64,000 nucleotides of DNA from JANMES01 sp038329865 (GTDB lineage: Bacteria; Planctomycetota; Phycisphaerae; Tepidisphaerales; Tepidisphaeraceae): contig JBBQNK010000005.1 in the NCBI GenBank assembly GCA_038329865.1, positions 74,422 through 138,421 on the forward strand, read 5' to 3'. The notes below the pieces were generated by a model, which was not told where the DNA came from, made no database searches, and saw only the letters and a program-made list of their open reading frames with translations. The position numbers and the translations under genes were made by a program. Positions within the stretch are counted from its first letter, which is position 1; the number at the start of each line of letters is the position of its first letter. Positions 17,099-25,031 of the stretch are shown one piece after another.

Positions 17099-18367
17099 TT
17101 ATTTTTCTGTCGTCGGTCGAACCCCCGAGCCAATAACCCACTCCATTGCCCGGCTCGCCAACTGATCGAGCACTTTGACGGACATCGTCAGGTGCTCTTC
17201 CTTCGTGTCCTCAATCTTGTTGTGCGAAATCCCGTACAAACTTTGCACAAAGAGCATGACGGTGGGAATCCCTGTGCGGCAGACCTCGGCTGCGTCGTGG
17301 AGCGGGCCGCTGGGGAGGCGGTGGGTGACGCCGCAGACGTTCTTGATCGTCGCGTCGCCGAAGTTGATGAGGTCTGCATTGAACGGGAACGGCTGGATCG
17401 TCCAGATCTTCCGCCAGCTGACTTCGATCTTTTCTTCCGCCGCGATGCGACGGCTGGCGTCGACCGCATCCTTGTACATCGCGGCCAGCACCGGCGCGTC
17501 GAGGTGTCGCTGGTCGAGTGTCATCTCCGCTTCACCAACGACGGCGGTGACGATGCCGGGCTTCGTCGTCACGCTGCCGACGGTGCACACGCCGCCGTGC
17601 TTCACGGCGATCTCGCGGACGGCCAAGTGCAGCTTGCTCACGCCGCCGAGCGCATCTTTTCGGTGGGACATCGGCGTGCTGCCGGAGTGGGCGGCCTGGC
17701 CCTTGAACGTGATCGCGTGCCGCTCCACGCCGAACGTGCCGAGCACTACGCCCATCGGAAGATTTTTGCTTTCCAGCACCGGCCCCTGCTCGATGTGCAG
17801 TTCGAGATACGCCGCCGCGTTCTTTTGCTCCACCGCCGCGTCGGTGGCGCGGTCCAGAACAATGCCGTGCGCCTTGATCGCATCGGGGAGTTTCACGCCC
17901 TGCTTGTCGACGAGGTTGCGCACTTCATCCGCCACCAGCGATCCGGAAAATCCGCTGCTGCCGAACAAACTGCGGCCGAACCGCGCGCCCTCTTCATCTG
18001 CCCAGTCGACGAGCCTAACGGTGACCGCCGGCGTGCCTTCACTCGCGATCCGCCGCAGCACTTCCAGCCCGCTGAGCACGCCCAGGCAGCCGTCGAGCCA
18101 CCCGCCATTCGGAACCGAATCGATATGCCCGCCGATCAGCAGCGATTTCTCGGATTTGCCTTTCAGCGTCGCCCATAAATTCCCGGCCGCGTCCTGGTGC
18201 ACCTCGACCGGCAGCGCCGCGAGCTTCTCGCGCAGCCACTGCCGAGCTTTCGCCCATGTCGGCGAGAACGCGACACGCTGCGCACCGTCGGCATCTCCGG
18301 TGAGGGCGCGGAGTTCTTTGAGTTCCTCTATCGTGCGGCCAGGGTTCAACGCGTTTGCGGTCGACAT
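17099..18367 (-). CDS. M20-family amidohydrolase (N-carbamoyl-amino acid hydrolase / allantoate amidohydrolase type)
   Basis: 422 residues from ATG 18367 (MSTANALNPGRTIEEL); the frame runs upstream to 18460 but the extra part is unlike the family. Metal-site motifs: GGHIDSVPNGGWLDGCLGVL (His and bridging Asp), DEEGARFGRSLFGS (Glu pair), and the dimerisation-domain block GQAAHSGSTPMSHRKDAL. The late PSGPLHDAAE gives the final His. These enzymes hydrolyse N-carbamoyl-L-amino acids, ureidoglycolate or allantoate in pyrimidine or purine breakdown. No purine or hydantoin genes are adjacent, so the substrate is open. The gene is followed directly by the small membrane protein. Confidence 0.85.
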   Translation of the reverse strand: MSTANALNPGRTIEELKELRALTGDADGAQRVAFSPTWAKARQWLREKLAALPVEVHQDAAGNLWATLKGKSEKSLLIGGHIDSVPNGGWLDGCLGVLSGLEVLRRIASEGTPAVTVRLVDWADEEGARFGRSLFGSSGFSGSLVADEVRNLVDKQGVKLPDAIKAHGIVLDRATDAAVEQKNAAAYLELHIEQGPVLESKNLPMGVVLGTFGVERHAITFKGQAAHSGSTPMSHRKDALGGVSKLHLAVREIAVKHGGVCTVGSVTTKPGIVTAVVGEAEMTLDQRHLDAPVLAAMYKDAVDASRRIAAEEKIEVSWRKIWTIQPFPFNADLINFGDATIKNVCGVTHRLPSGPLHDAAEVCRTGIPTVMLFVQSLYGISHNKIEDTKEEHLTMSVKVLDQLASRAMEWVIGSGVRPTTEK

Positions 18368-18456
18368 GACGGGAGTATAACGGGGCGCCCAAGCGTGCTG
18401 AAATAAAACTTTACCTTCGGCGAAATCGCGCCAATGAATCACGCTGTCGCGACGGA

Positions 18457-19071
18457 TCACGGACTTTCGATCCGATCCTTCGCGGCGCGGATCGCCTCAA
18501 TGGGGGATGCGTATTTGCCCGCCCGGATTTCGGCCGCCACGGTGGTCAGGCGCTCGGCGCACTGGTTTTCGTACCGCACCTGCTCGTTGACGGCGGCTTC
18601 GTCGGCCTGCACCTGCATCTCGCTGGCGCGCAGGAGCCATTTGCCGTCGATCAAGTGCAGCACCACCACCTGTTTGGATTCAGGCACGGTGAACTCGGCC
18701 CGGTCGCCTTCCAGCTTGATCGTGGCTTTGGCAAGGTCGGCCGCGGTGGACGCGGCGAAGGCGTGCTCGAAATCATCGCCGGCCGAGCCGCCGAAATGGG
18801 CGCTCATCGCCTGATCGCAACGAACCAGCGCCACCGAGTACAGCGAGATGGCCATCGCGGATTTCTTCTCCGCGTCGTTCTCGTTGGTGAACGTCAACAT
18901 GTTGGCGTCGGGATCGAGCAGGTCGAGGATCTTGGAGAACCGGAGCAGCGCCTGCTCCGGCCTTTCATTCACCGGTGGCGTGATCAGCTCCCGCGTCGTC
19001 GGCCCGGCCGGCAATGCGGCCGCGATCAACAGCAACCAGACGGCGAAGCAACAAGCCCGATGGTTCCGCAT
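18457..19071 (-). CDS. Hypothetical secreted protein
   Basis: 204 residues from ATG 19071, chosen because it opens a signal peptide (CCFAVWLLLIAAALPAGPTT). The mature part is mostly helical with a stretch that looks like a lumazine-type or NTF2-like wrapped sheet (EGDRAEFTVPESKQVVVLHL, DGKWLLRASEMQVQADE). I do not recognise a family. It lies upstream of the M20 hydrolase gene in the same direction with an 89-nt gap. Periplasmic or exported location is inferred from the signal. Confidence 0.55.
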   Translation of the reverse strand: MRNHRACCFAVWLLLIAAALPAGPTTRELITPPVNERPEQALLRFSKILDLLDPDANMLTFTNENDAEKKSAMAISLYSVALVRCDQAMSAHFGGSAGDDFEHAFAASTAADLAKATIKLEGDRAEFTVPESKQVVVLHLIDGKWLLRASEMQVQADEAAVNEQVRYENQCAERLTTVAAEIRAGKYASPIEAIRAAKDRIESP

Positions 19072-19282
19072 AGTACGCCCCTTTGCCGGTGTGCGTGACG
19101 CATCGAGTATGCGAACGGCATCGGCGAGAGTCAACTCGAAAGAAATGAAGCTGAGGCACATGCGTCCCGTGTGAAAAATGCGTGCCGCCAGTCGCCCCGA
19201 TTGCGGTTTATTCAGACCAATTGTTTTGATCTTTCGCCAAATCGACGCCTAAACTTGCATAACCCATTTACGGAGAACCGCC

Positions 19283-19588
19283 ATGACTAAAAAAGCACTC
19301 TACGTTGAACTCGAAGCCAAGCCCGGTAAAGAAGCCGAGGTTGAAAAGTTCCTGGCCGGCGCCGTGCCGCTGGTGAATGATGAGCCGCTCACGACGGCGT
19401 GGTTCGCTATCAAGATGGACAACGGCAAGTACGGCATCTTCGACGCCTTCGCCGACGACGCCGGGCGGAATGCTCACTTGAGCGGCAAGGTGGCGGCCGC
19501 ACTGATGGCCAAGGCGTCGGATTTGTTCGCCAAGCCGCCGGCGATTCACAAGGTGGACGTGTTGGCGGATAAGCTGCCGAAAAAGTAG
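19283..19588 (+). CDS. Antibiotic-biosynthesis-monooxygenase-like (dimeric alpha/beta barrel) protein
   Basis: 101 residues with ACGGAGAACCGCC before the ATG. Sequence pattern ALYVELEAKPGKEAEVEKFL at the N-terminus is the typical first strand and helix of the ABM fold, then TAWFAIKMDNGKYGIFDAF and a final helix-strand (IHKVDVLADKL). Such small proteins form dimers; many are enzymes acting on quinones or haem, but many have no known activity. It stands alone between the divergent secreted-protein gene and a convergent XRE-cupin regulator. Confidence 0.75.
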   Translation: MTKKALYVELEAKPGKEAEVEKFLAGAVPLVNDEPLTTAWFAIKMDNGKYGIFDAFADDAGRNAHLSGKVAAALMAKASDLFAKPPAIHKVDVLADKLPKK

Positions 19589-19633
19589 GAGTGACGGGCT
19601 TTCCCGGAAAACCCTCAAATTTCCTCCGCGAAG

Positions 19634-19678
19634 GCGCAAGCGAGCGGCATGCCGATTCGGCGGGCCGGTCGCTTGCGC
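19634..19678. repeat. Hairpin with GCGCAAGCGA arms between convergent genes
   Basis: Arms 19634-19643 and 19669-19678 are perfectly complementary over 10 bp, with a GC-rich loop that contains the smaller palindrome GCATGC. It lies between the ABM gene and the XRE-cupin gene, and may act as a terminator for both. Confidence 0.45.
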
Positions 19679-19714
19679 ATTCGCGCGATTGGTCAGGCAC
19701 ACCGCGGAAGCAAT

Positions 19715-20320
19715 CTACTTCTTTGACGGGCGAGTTCGTCGCTTTTTTCGCGCGGTGCGTGTTGCGGGAATATCACTCGCCGCGGGCAATTCAGCCATCA
19801 CCGCCAGGTACTTTACCTTGGCTGACAGCGGCTTCAGATCGTGGATTTCCGTGCTGTTGAAGTAGAGACTATCGCCCGGCCCGAGCTCGTAAGTCTTGCG
19901 GCCGACTGTGTACGCCATTCGGCCATCCAGCACGTAGATGAATTCTTCGCCGCGATGGTGCAACGCTCCGGGCCGAACCTTACCGCGCTTGGCGACGAAC
20001 AGAATCGGCTGCATCGCTTTCGTCACCCGCCCCGCCGCAAGGGCCGCGAAGTCGTAGCCTTTTTCTGTCGTCTTCCATGCCCCGGCGATCTGCCCGGCCG
20101 ATATCATTTCCGTCTGCGGACCTTCCCCTTCCGACAGCAACACCGTGAGCCCCACGCCCAGCGCTGTGGCGATGCGTGTGAGTGCGGCGATCGACGGCGA
20201 CGCCCGGCCGTTCTCCAGCTTTGAGAGCATGCTTTTCGTAAGTCCGCACGACTGCGCGAGTTGCTGCAGCGTCAACCGCCGCTGGGTACGAAGCGTCCGA
20301 ATCCTTGGGCCCAATTCCAT
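19715..20320 (-). CDS. XRE-family transcription regulator with C-terminal cupin sensor domain
   Basis: 201 residues. An HTH_3 domain at residues 8-62 (LTLQQLAQSCGLTKSMLSKL, then ENGRASPSIAALTRIATALG) is followed by a cupin (residues about 100-180: LHHRGEEFIYVLDGRMAYTV, LGPGDSLYFNSTEIHDLKP). Proteins of this layout usually bind a small ligand in the cupin and repress nearby catabolic genes. The basic tail (RTARKKRRTRPSKK) is unusual. It is divergent from a stand-alone cupin gene, and the 70-nt gap holds the palindrome TTCAACT-T-AGTTGAA, a good candidate for its operator. Confidence 0.85.
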   Translation of the reverse strand: MELGPRIRTLRTQRRLTLQQLAQSCGLTKSMLSKLENGRASPSIAALTRIATALGVGLTVLLSEGEGPQTEMISAGQIAGAWKTTEKGYDFAALAAGRVTKAMQPILFVAKRGKVRPGALHHRGEEFIYVLDGRMAYTVGRKTYELGPGDSLYFNSTEIHDLKPLSAKVKYLAVMAELPAASDIPATRTARKKRRTRPSKK

Positions 20321-20335
20321 GTCTCGCTCTCGCTT

Positions 20336-20350
20336 TTCAACTTAGTTGAA
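20336..20350. promoter_or_regulatory. Perfect 7+1+7 palindromic operator candidate, next to TATAAT
   Basis: TTCAACT T AGTTGAA is perfectly symmetric, 16 nt from the XRE-cupin start and 41 nt from the cupin start. TATAAT follows at 20352-20357 (readable on both strands because of the flanking ATTATAAT), so a bound regulator would cover the promoter. The site is inferred to be autoregulatory. Confidence 0.55.
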
Positions 20351-20390
20351 TTATAATCACTTGTGTTGATTTTAGCATGGAGATTCACCT

Positions 20391-20768
20391 ATGTCATTCC
20401 ACGTCCTCCCCGCCGCCGTCACCAACGCCGCCATGGCTAAAGAGAAATGGGGCACGCTTTCCTGGCTCGCCAATCACGAGCTGAGCGAATCGGTCATCAC
20501 CGTCGGCCGGGTGATGATCTACAAGGGGTTCAGCAATCCGCGGCACAGCCACCCGAGTTGCGAGGAGGTGCTATACCTGCTGGCCGGGCAATTGCAGCAC
20601 ACCGTGGGCGATAAAACCGTCACGCTCAACGCCGGCGACACGCTGACCATCCCCGCCGGCGTGTTCCATAACGCCACCAGCACCGGCGACGTGCACGCGG
20701 TCATGATCGTCACCTACTCCACCGGCCAGCGCGATTTTCTCCCGGAAAAAGCCGGCGAAAAAGAATAA
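20391..20768 (+). CDS. Cupin-domain protein
   Basis: 125 residues; ATGGAGATTCACCT upstream contains GGAG. One conserved cupin barrel: NPRHSHPSCEEVLYLLAGQL gives metal-binding H, H and E, and AGDTLTIPAGVFHNATSTGD gives the second motif with its His. The layout suits a small metal-dependent isomerase or dioxygenase, or a sugar-binding protein. It is divergent from the XRE-cupin regulator and runs into a decayed Gfo/Idh/MocA oxidoreductase gene 12 nt later, so it may once have been part of a sugar-catabolic operon. The exact reaction cannot be told from the sequence. Confidence 0.75.
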   Translation: MSFHVLPAAVTNAAMAKEKWGTLSWLANHELSESVITVGRVMIYKGFSNPRHSHPSCEEVLYLLAGQLQHTVGDKTVTLNAGDTLTIPAGVFHNATSTGDVHAVMIVTYSTGQRDFLPEKAGEKE

Positions 20769-20780
20769 GCGAGATTTCCT

Positions 20781-21217
20781 ATGATCCTCGACAACCAAGG
20801 CCGCCCGACTGACCAGCCGAGCATCCGCGCCGGGTTCATCGGCTGCGGCGGGCACGCCTTTCGCAATCTCTACCCGACCTTTCAGTCCGCGCCGGTGGAG
20901 TTGATCGCGATTGATGACCTTGAAGGAGAAAAGTCACCTACCACCGCGACGCTCCCGGCATCGTCTACGGCGGCTCGCCCACAGCGTACATCGGCGACCC
21001 CGGCCAAACGTCCGCCGTCTGGCAGCCAGAGTTTTCGCTCGGGCAGTTCTACAACAAGGGCCTTTTCCTGCTCGGCTACGTCGGCGAAGTGACTGAATTC
21101 GCGAATTCGATCCTGGAAAAACGCCCGCCGAAAAAATGCCATTTGCAGCACGCCTGACAGATCACGCGGATCTTCGAGGCGTTCGCCAAAGGGCCGGGGA
21201 AAGTCATCAAGTTGTAG
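20781..21217 (+). pseudogene. Remnant of a Gfo/Idh/MocA-family oxidoreductase
   Basis: From ATG 20781 the first 52 residues look like the start of an NAD-binding oxidoreductase (AGFIGCGGHAFRNLYPTF...LIAIDDLEGEK). The frame then fails. From about 20938 another frame reads YHRDAPGIVYGGSPTAYIGD...FYNKGLFLLGYVGEVTEF and continues through KKCHLQHA, a TGA at a place where Trp is expected, then QITRIFEAFAKGPGKVIKL and TAG at 21215. So an internal deletion, a frame shift and a nonsense codon have accumulated. A normal gene of this family would be about 350-450 codons. It directly follows the cupin gene. Confidence 0.75.
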
Positions 21218-21245
21218 CGGTGTCCCGGCCACTGACTTGTCTGCG

Positions 21246-21364
21246 GTGGCACAGACATTCCTGTCTGTGACGGTCGGACGTACTCGGCCGTCCGTGAATG
21301 TTATCGTGAGGAGTACGAATCGAGGCGTACCTCGCTTCGTCACAGACAGGAATGTCTGTGCCAC
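21246..21364. repeat. Perfect 27-bp inverted repeat with self-palindromic arms
   Basis: Arms 21246-21272 and 21338-21364 are perfect complements over 27 bp, separated by 65 nt. Each arm contains its own hairpin (CACAGACA-TTCC-TGTCTGTG). The spacer holds further small palindromes (GGACG...CGTCC). It lies between the pseudogene and the following operon, and the right arm overlaps an ATG that is therefore unlikely to be a start. Confidence 0.7.
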
Positions 21365-21396
21365 TGAAATGCGCCGAGTCGGATACAATACCGAAT

Positions 21397-22110
21397 GTGT
21401 CCGAACCCGCTCCGCCGCCGCAACTCGATTACGCCGAACGGCCGCGCGGCGTGACGCGACGGCGGGCGCTGCGTCTTGTGACGCTGACCGTCCTGCTCAT
21501 CGCCGCAGTGCTCGGCGGAGTCTATCTACACGAAATCGTCGCCCGCTTCACGATGTTGTACTGGCAGCGGCAGTGCATGGCGTACGAGTCGGCCGTGCCG
21601 GTCACCGCAAATTTGCCGCCGCTCAACGATATTTTTCTTCGCAAGATTACGATTCCGTCGAAGTGCCTGGTGGAATATTCGCCGTACGTGCCGAGCTTGC
21701 CTGCTTGGAAACCAGTCAAGGGCGGCTCCGTCACACTGCCGAACGAAGTCGTTATGATCCACGAGCGGCGCAGTCCGGCAGGCAATCGCCGGCTGATCCT
21801 GATCGATCATTGGGCATCCAATGTGTCGTGGTTCGAAACGACTGTCATACGGCCGGGTACGCTGTTCAGCGAACCCAAAGTCACCTTCGCTGACGAAAGT
21901 TTCAAGTTAAACGGAACTCCCCCTGACTCATTCACCGTTTGGCTCGATCCGGCCGACGAATCCCATTTCCGTATTGACATTCACACTCGCTCTGGAACTG
22001 ATCAGGTATACGGCCGACTCGACGATGACGGGACCGTTGGGCTCAGCTATCCGACTTGCGGCACGGTTAGCCAGCCGGCGGGTGATGTCTTACAATCACG
22101 CATCCCATGA
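21397..22110 (+). CDS. Hypothetical single-span membrane protein with LDYAERP motif
   Basis: 237 residues from GTG 21397; the upstream ATG 21352 is within the inverted-repeat arm and is less likely. N-terminal cytoplasmic tail PPPQLDYAERPRGVTRRRAL, one membrane helix (VTLTVLLIAAVLGGVYL), then a 180-residue exported domain of unknown function with beta-rich text (FTVWLDPADESHFRIDI). I do not recognise the outer domain. The LDYxxRP tail recurs in two genes further down the same operon. Its stop overlaps the next start (ATGA). Confidence 0.6.
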   Translation: MSEPAPPPQLDYAERPRGVTRRRALRLVTLTVLLIAAVLGGVYLHEIVARFTMLYWQRQCMAYESAVPVTANLPPLNDIFLRKITIPSKCLVEYSPYVPSLPAWKPVKGGSVTLPNEVVMIHERRSPAGNRRLILIDHWASNVSWFETTVIRPGTLFSEPKVTFADESFKLNGTPPDSFTVWLDPADESHFRIDIHTRSGTDQVYGRLDDDGTVGLSYPTCGTVSQPAGDVLQSRIP

Positions 22111-23237
22111 ACACGCTCGATATCCCCGTTTCGATTCAAGATCCCGTCAACGCGAAAATCCTCGCCGTCAGTGAAGACCGCATTCAAGGGTTTCTGCCCG
22201 ACCCGATGGGCGAGATCGCCCGCCTTAGCGGCGTGGTTGTTGCCACCGTGATCGAGCGCATCGCCGCGATGCTGCGGGCCGGCACGATCCGCCGGGTGCG
22301 GCAGACGCTCATGGCCACCAACCTCGCTCAGGGCGCGCTCGTCGCGTGGGTGGTCGATCCGGAAAAGCTCAACGCCGCGTTCGACTGGATGAGCAAGCAC
22401 GACCCGTTCAGCGGCCACGTCGTCATCCGCTCCACTGACGGGCAAACCGCCGGCAGCGCGTATCGGCTTTGGACGACGCTGAAAGTCCCGCAGGGTTACT
22501 CGCTGCAGAAGCACGGCGAGTTGCTGTGCAAAATCACCGGGGCCGAGCGGTTTTTGCTGATGCCCGCCAAGCGGCTGTTCGCGCTGGGCGTCGGCCACGT
22601 CAGGCGGCGCGGGATGGAGCCGGGGAGCAAGTCGGATGCGCTGGCGGACGTGATCGATACGCAGATCGCCGAGCTTTCTCCGCGCGAGTGGGACGTGCTC
22701 GTCTCTCTCAAGCGCGAGTTTGAGCCGGAGGAATTGCAAACCAATCTCTGGGCCCCCCGCGCGCAGGCCGCCGGCATTCCGCTGGAAGAATTCCTCCGCA
22801 TCTCCAAGGGTTTGAACGAGCGCGGCGTGATCGGGCGATTCAGCACCTTCCTCGAGCACGTCAAGCCGCTCAGCACCGGTGAGCGGGTGACGAAGTTCAA
22901 CGCGCTGTTCCACTGGGCCGTCCCCAAAGGCCGCGAGATCGAGACCGGGCAGCAGGTCGGGCGGTTCCACATCATGACCCACGCCTACTGGCGCGAGGGC
23001 GGCCCGGAGTTCAGGAACGTCAACGTCATGGGCGTTGCGCACGGCACGGATAAAACGGTCGTCATGAGCCACAAGGCCGCCATCGACGCGCACCTGAAGG
23101 AGATCGGCATCCCGGTGAGTTACACCAACGTCTTCTGGGGCGGCCGCAGCGAAATCAAGCCGAGCGAAATCGCCCCGGCCGCGTACGAGGCGTGGTGCCG
23201 GGAACAAGGCGTGGACCCGGCGACGATGAAGGTTTAG
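22107..23237 (+). CDS. Two-domain AsnC/Lrp-like protein resembling siroheme decarboxylase (AhbA/AhbB, NirDL type)
   Basis: 376 residues, overlapping the upstream gene by four bases. Each half has a winged-helix-like segment followed by an AsnC-type alpha/beta domain. Half one: MGEIARLSGVVVATVIERIA, then YRLWTTLKVPQGYSLQKHGE, close to the YNLWFTL block of siroheme decarboxylases. Half two: PLEEFLRISKGLNERGVIGR and FRNVNVMGVAHG. AhbA/AhbB remove carboxylates from siroheme in alternative haem or haem d1 synthesis. No haem genes are seen nearby, so a relative with another ligand or a plain regulator is possible. It is the second gene in a membrane-protein operon. Confidence 0.55.
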   Translation: MNTLDIPVSIQDPVNAKILAVSEDRIQGFLPDPMGEIARLSGVVVATVIERIAAMLRAGTIRRVRQTLMATNLAQGALVAWVVDPEKLNAAFDWMSKHDPFSGHVVIRSTDGQTAGSAYRLWTTLKVPQGYSLQKHGELLCKITGAERFLLMPAKRLFALGVGHVRRRGMEPGSKSDALADVIDTQIAELSPREWDVLVSLKREFEPEELQTNLWAPRAQAAGIPLEEFLRISKGLNERGVIGRFSTFLEHVKPLSTGERVTKFNALFHWAVPKGREIETGQQVGRFHIMTHAYWREGGPEFRNVNVMGVAHGTDKTVVMSHKAAIDAHLKEIGIPVSYTNVFWGGRSEIKPSEIAPAAYEAWCREQGVDPATMKV

Positions 23238-23249
23238 CCCGAGCTTTCC

Positions 23250-23639
23250 ATGAGTCTGACACGAACCATCCTGGCCACGCTCGCGGTTTTTGTTGTGTTC
23301 TTGCTTGAGACCGGAATCATCGTTCTCATTGCCTGGTTGGTCGGAAAGGCCGTCAATCGCGTCCCGAAAAATCCAGCTTCACTAAAACGGAATAGCGATG
23401 CGGCCATTGATCCGGGAAGTCTGTCGGTGCTCGATTACAGCCGGCGCAAACGCCAGCCGATCGCGCTGACCATCGCCGCGATCGCGGGCGTAATCGGAAC
23501 GATCGGCGTTGCGATGTACTGGATCGGCCCGCTCGCGGGTAGCCCGTTCATTGGACTAATCGGTTTCGTGCTCGCCGCCGTGGGCATCGTTACGGCGGGG
23601 ATCATTTATGGAACCAACGATCGCGGCTACTATCTGTGA
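23250..23639 (+). CDS. Small integral membrane protein with LDYSRR motif
   Basis: 129 residues. Three membrane helices can be seen: ILATLAVFVVFLLETGIIVL (about 9-30), IALTIAAIAGVIGTIGVAMY (70-90) and IGLIGFVLAAVGIVTAGIIY (100-120). A cytoplasmic loop carries SVLDYSRRKRQP just before the second helix, the same type of motif as in 21397-22110 and 23652-24299. I do not recognise a family. It starts 12 nt after the decarboxylase-like gene and ends 12 nt before the next, so it is cotranscribed. Confidence 0.6.
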   Translation: MSLTRTILATLAVFVVFLLETGIIVLIAWLVGKAVNRVPKNPASLKRNSDAAIDPGSLSVLDYSRRKRQPIALTIAAIAGVIGTIGVAMYWIGPLAGSPFIGLIGFVLAAVGIVTAGIIYGTNDRGYYL

Positions 23640-23651
23640 TCCAGAGCGCGC

Positions 23652-24299
23652 ATGACTTCACCGGCCCCCACTCTCGACTATTCCAACCGCCCGAATGCCT
23701 ACCGCCGCACGCATTACTGGTTGAACGTCGCGCTCTTCTGCGGCGCGGCGCCGCTGGTGGCGGGGACGATCATCATCACGTTGTTCCTGACAACGTATTA
23801 CCAGTCGCTGATGGGCGCTGGGATCGTGAATATCCTTGTCGGGCTGGTGCTGTTCGTTGTCGGGGTGATTTCTCTCGTGGTGTATCGGTGGCTATCGCCG
23901 CGGATGGAGTACCGGTCGGCGTGGCAGATGAAAAGCGGGCCGCGGGTGGCGTTGTTGTTGCTCGCGAATTTTCCTTCGTGCTGGCTATGCATTCACTGGG
24001 CGCGGGAGTCGCCGGTCACGGTCGTGAACCAGACCGGCGTGGCGATTGATTCGTTCACGTTTATCGACTGGAATTCGAATAAAATCGAGTACGGCTCGAT
24101 CGGGATGGGCGCCAGTCGGCGCGCCTGGATTTTCCCGCCCGGAGGAGGCAATCTCCACTACACCGCCATCACCTCCGGCGGAATGATTGAAGGCGAAGCC
24201 GACATCTATTTGGACCCGGATGACATGGGCCATCCTGAAACCGTCGTCATCACCGCCCCGCCGCCATCCAAGGGTAAACTTTCCGCAACCCAGCCATGA
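23652..24299 (+). CDS. Membrane protein with PTLDYSNRP N-terminus and exported domain
   Basis: 215 residues. N-terminal tail MTSPAPTLDYSNRPNAYRR, two clear membrane helices (LNVALFCGAAPLVAGTIIIT and IVNILVGLVLFVVGVISLVV), a third segment (VALLLLANFPSCWLCIHWA), then a domain of about 95 residues with beta-sandwich character (NQTGVAIDSFTFIDW, ASRRAWIFPPGGGNLHYTAI). Function unknown. Fourth gene of the operon; its stop overlaps the next start by ATGA. Confidence 0.6.
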   Translation: MTSPAPTLDYSNRPNAYRRTHYWLNVALFCGAAPLVAGTIIITLFLTTYYQSLMGAGIVNILVGLVLFVVGVISLVVYRWLSPRMEYRSAWQMKSGPRVALLLLANFPSCWLCIHWARESPVTVVNQTGVAIDSFTFIDWNSNKIEYGSIGMGASRRAWIFPPGGGNLHYTAITSGGMIEGEADIYLDPDDMGHPETVVITAPPPSKGKLSATQP

Positions 24300-24883
24300 G
24301 CGAAACCGACGAACAACCCGAGCCAACCAGCTACCTCTGCCCCGAGTGCGGCCAGCCCGTCGAACCGCCGGCGGCGTTGATGGAGAACGTTGTCGTCTGC
24401 CCGAACTGCGGGCACCAGTTTTTTATCAACGTTACGCCGGTGGATGAAGAAGACGAGGAGGCCGTGCGGGCCGAAATGCAGAAGGAGATGGATCGCGCCC
24501 GCGATCTGGACGGGGCGCGGATTCGCGCGCTGTCGGTCGAGCGCCGGGCGACGATTCGGCAGCGGTCGTACTTCGTCGTCGGCGCGGGCGCGTGCGTGGT
24601 GGGAATCGGGCAGTCGATTTACATGCTGATACTGGGCCGGTCGTCGATGAGCGAGTTTGCGATCCCGTTTTCACGCGGGCAGCGGCTGAGCCTCTTCATT
24701 CTGATCCTCTGGTTCCTGTACGGCGCGCGATTTTTCTTCCGCAAGGTCAAAGCGTACAACGCCGAGCTAAGCAAGCCCGTGCTGACCGACCCAATCGAAC
24801 CGCCGGATTTCGAACCGCTCAGCGACGGCAGCCAGACGTGGAAGCAGTTGGAGGAGATGAATCGTGTGGAGGAGGAAGAGTGA
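24296..24883 (+). CDS. Zinc-ribbon membrane protein
   Basis: 195 residues. The N-terminus has a rubredoxin-like zinc ribbon (YLCPECGQPVEPPAALMENV, then VVCPNCGHQFF), then an acidic, probably coiled segment (DEEDEEAVRAEMQKEMDRAR), and two membrane helices (YFVVGAGACVVGIGQSIYML and LSLFILILWFLYGARFFF), ending in an acidic tail. Function unknown. Last gene of the five-gene operon 21397-24883, followed by a strong hairpin. Confidence 0.65.
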   Translation: MSETDEQPEPTSYLCPECGQPVEPPAALMENVVVCPNCGHQFFINVTPVDEEDEEAVRAEMQKEMDRARDLDGARIRALSVERRATIRQRSYFVVGAGACVVGIGQSIYMLILGRSSMSEFAIPFSRGQRLSLFILILWFLYGARFFFRKVKAYNAELSKPVLTDPIEPPDFEPLSDGSQTWKQLEEMNRVEEEE

Positions 24884-24892
24884 ATTTATTTT

Positions 24893-24978
24893 CCCCGTGA
24901 CGCGGGCTGTCGAAGGCGGCCGTTTTTGCCTTTGGCGGTGAAAAAAAACGGCCGTCTTCGACAGCCCGCGTCACGGGG
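24893..24978. terminator. Long GC hairpin with T/A tracts, bidirectional terminator
   Basis: Arms of about 35 bp starting CCCCGTGACGCGGGCTGTCG pair almost perfectly; the inner ends carry TTTTT and AAAAAAAA. It separates the convergent zinc-ribbon gene and pcrA, so it can stop both transcripts. The stem is far longer than an ordinary intrinsic terminator. Confidence 0.7.
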
Positions 24979-25031
24979 ATTCCACTTGGAGCGCCTTTCG
25001 CATCTCCCAGGCGGGGAGAGGGAGCAGCAAT

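Noticed and set aside
22047..23207. Open frame of 386 codons on the minus strand
   Set aside because: Antisense shadow of the siroheme-decarboxylase-like gene.
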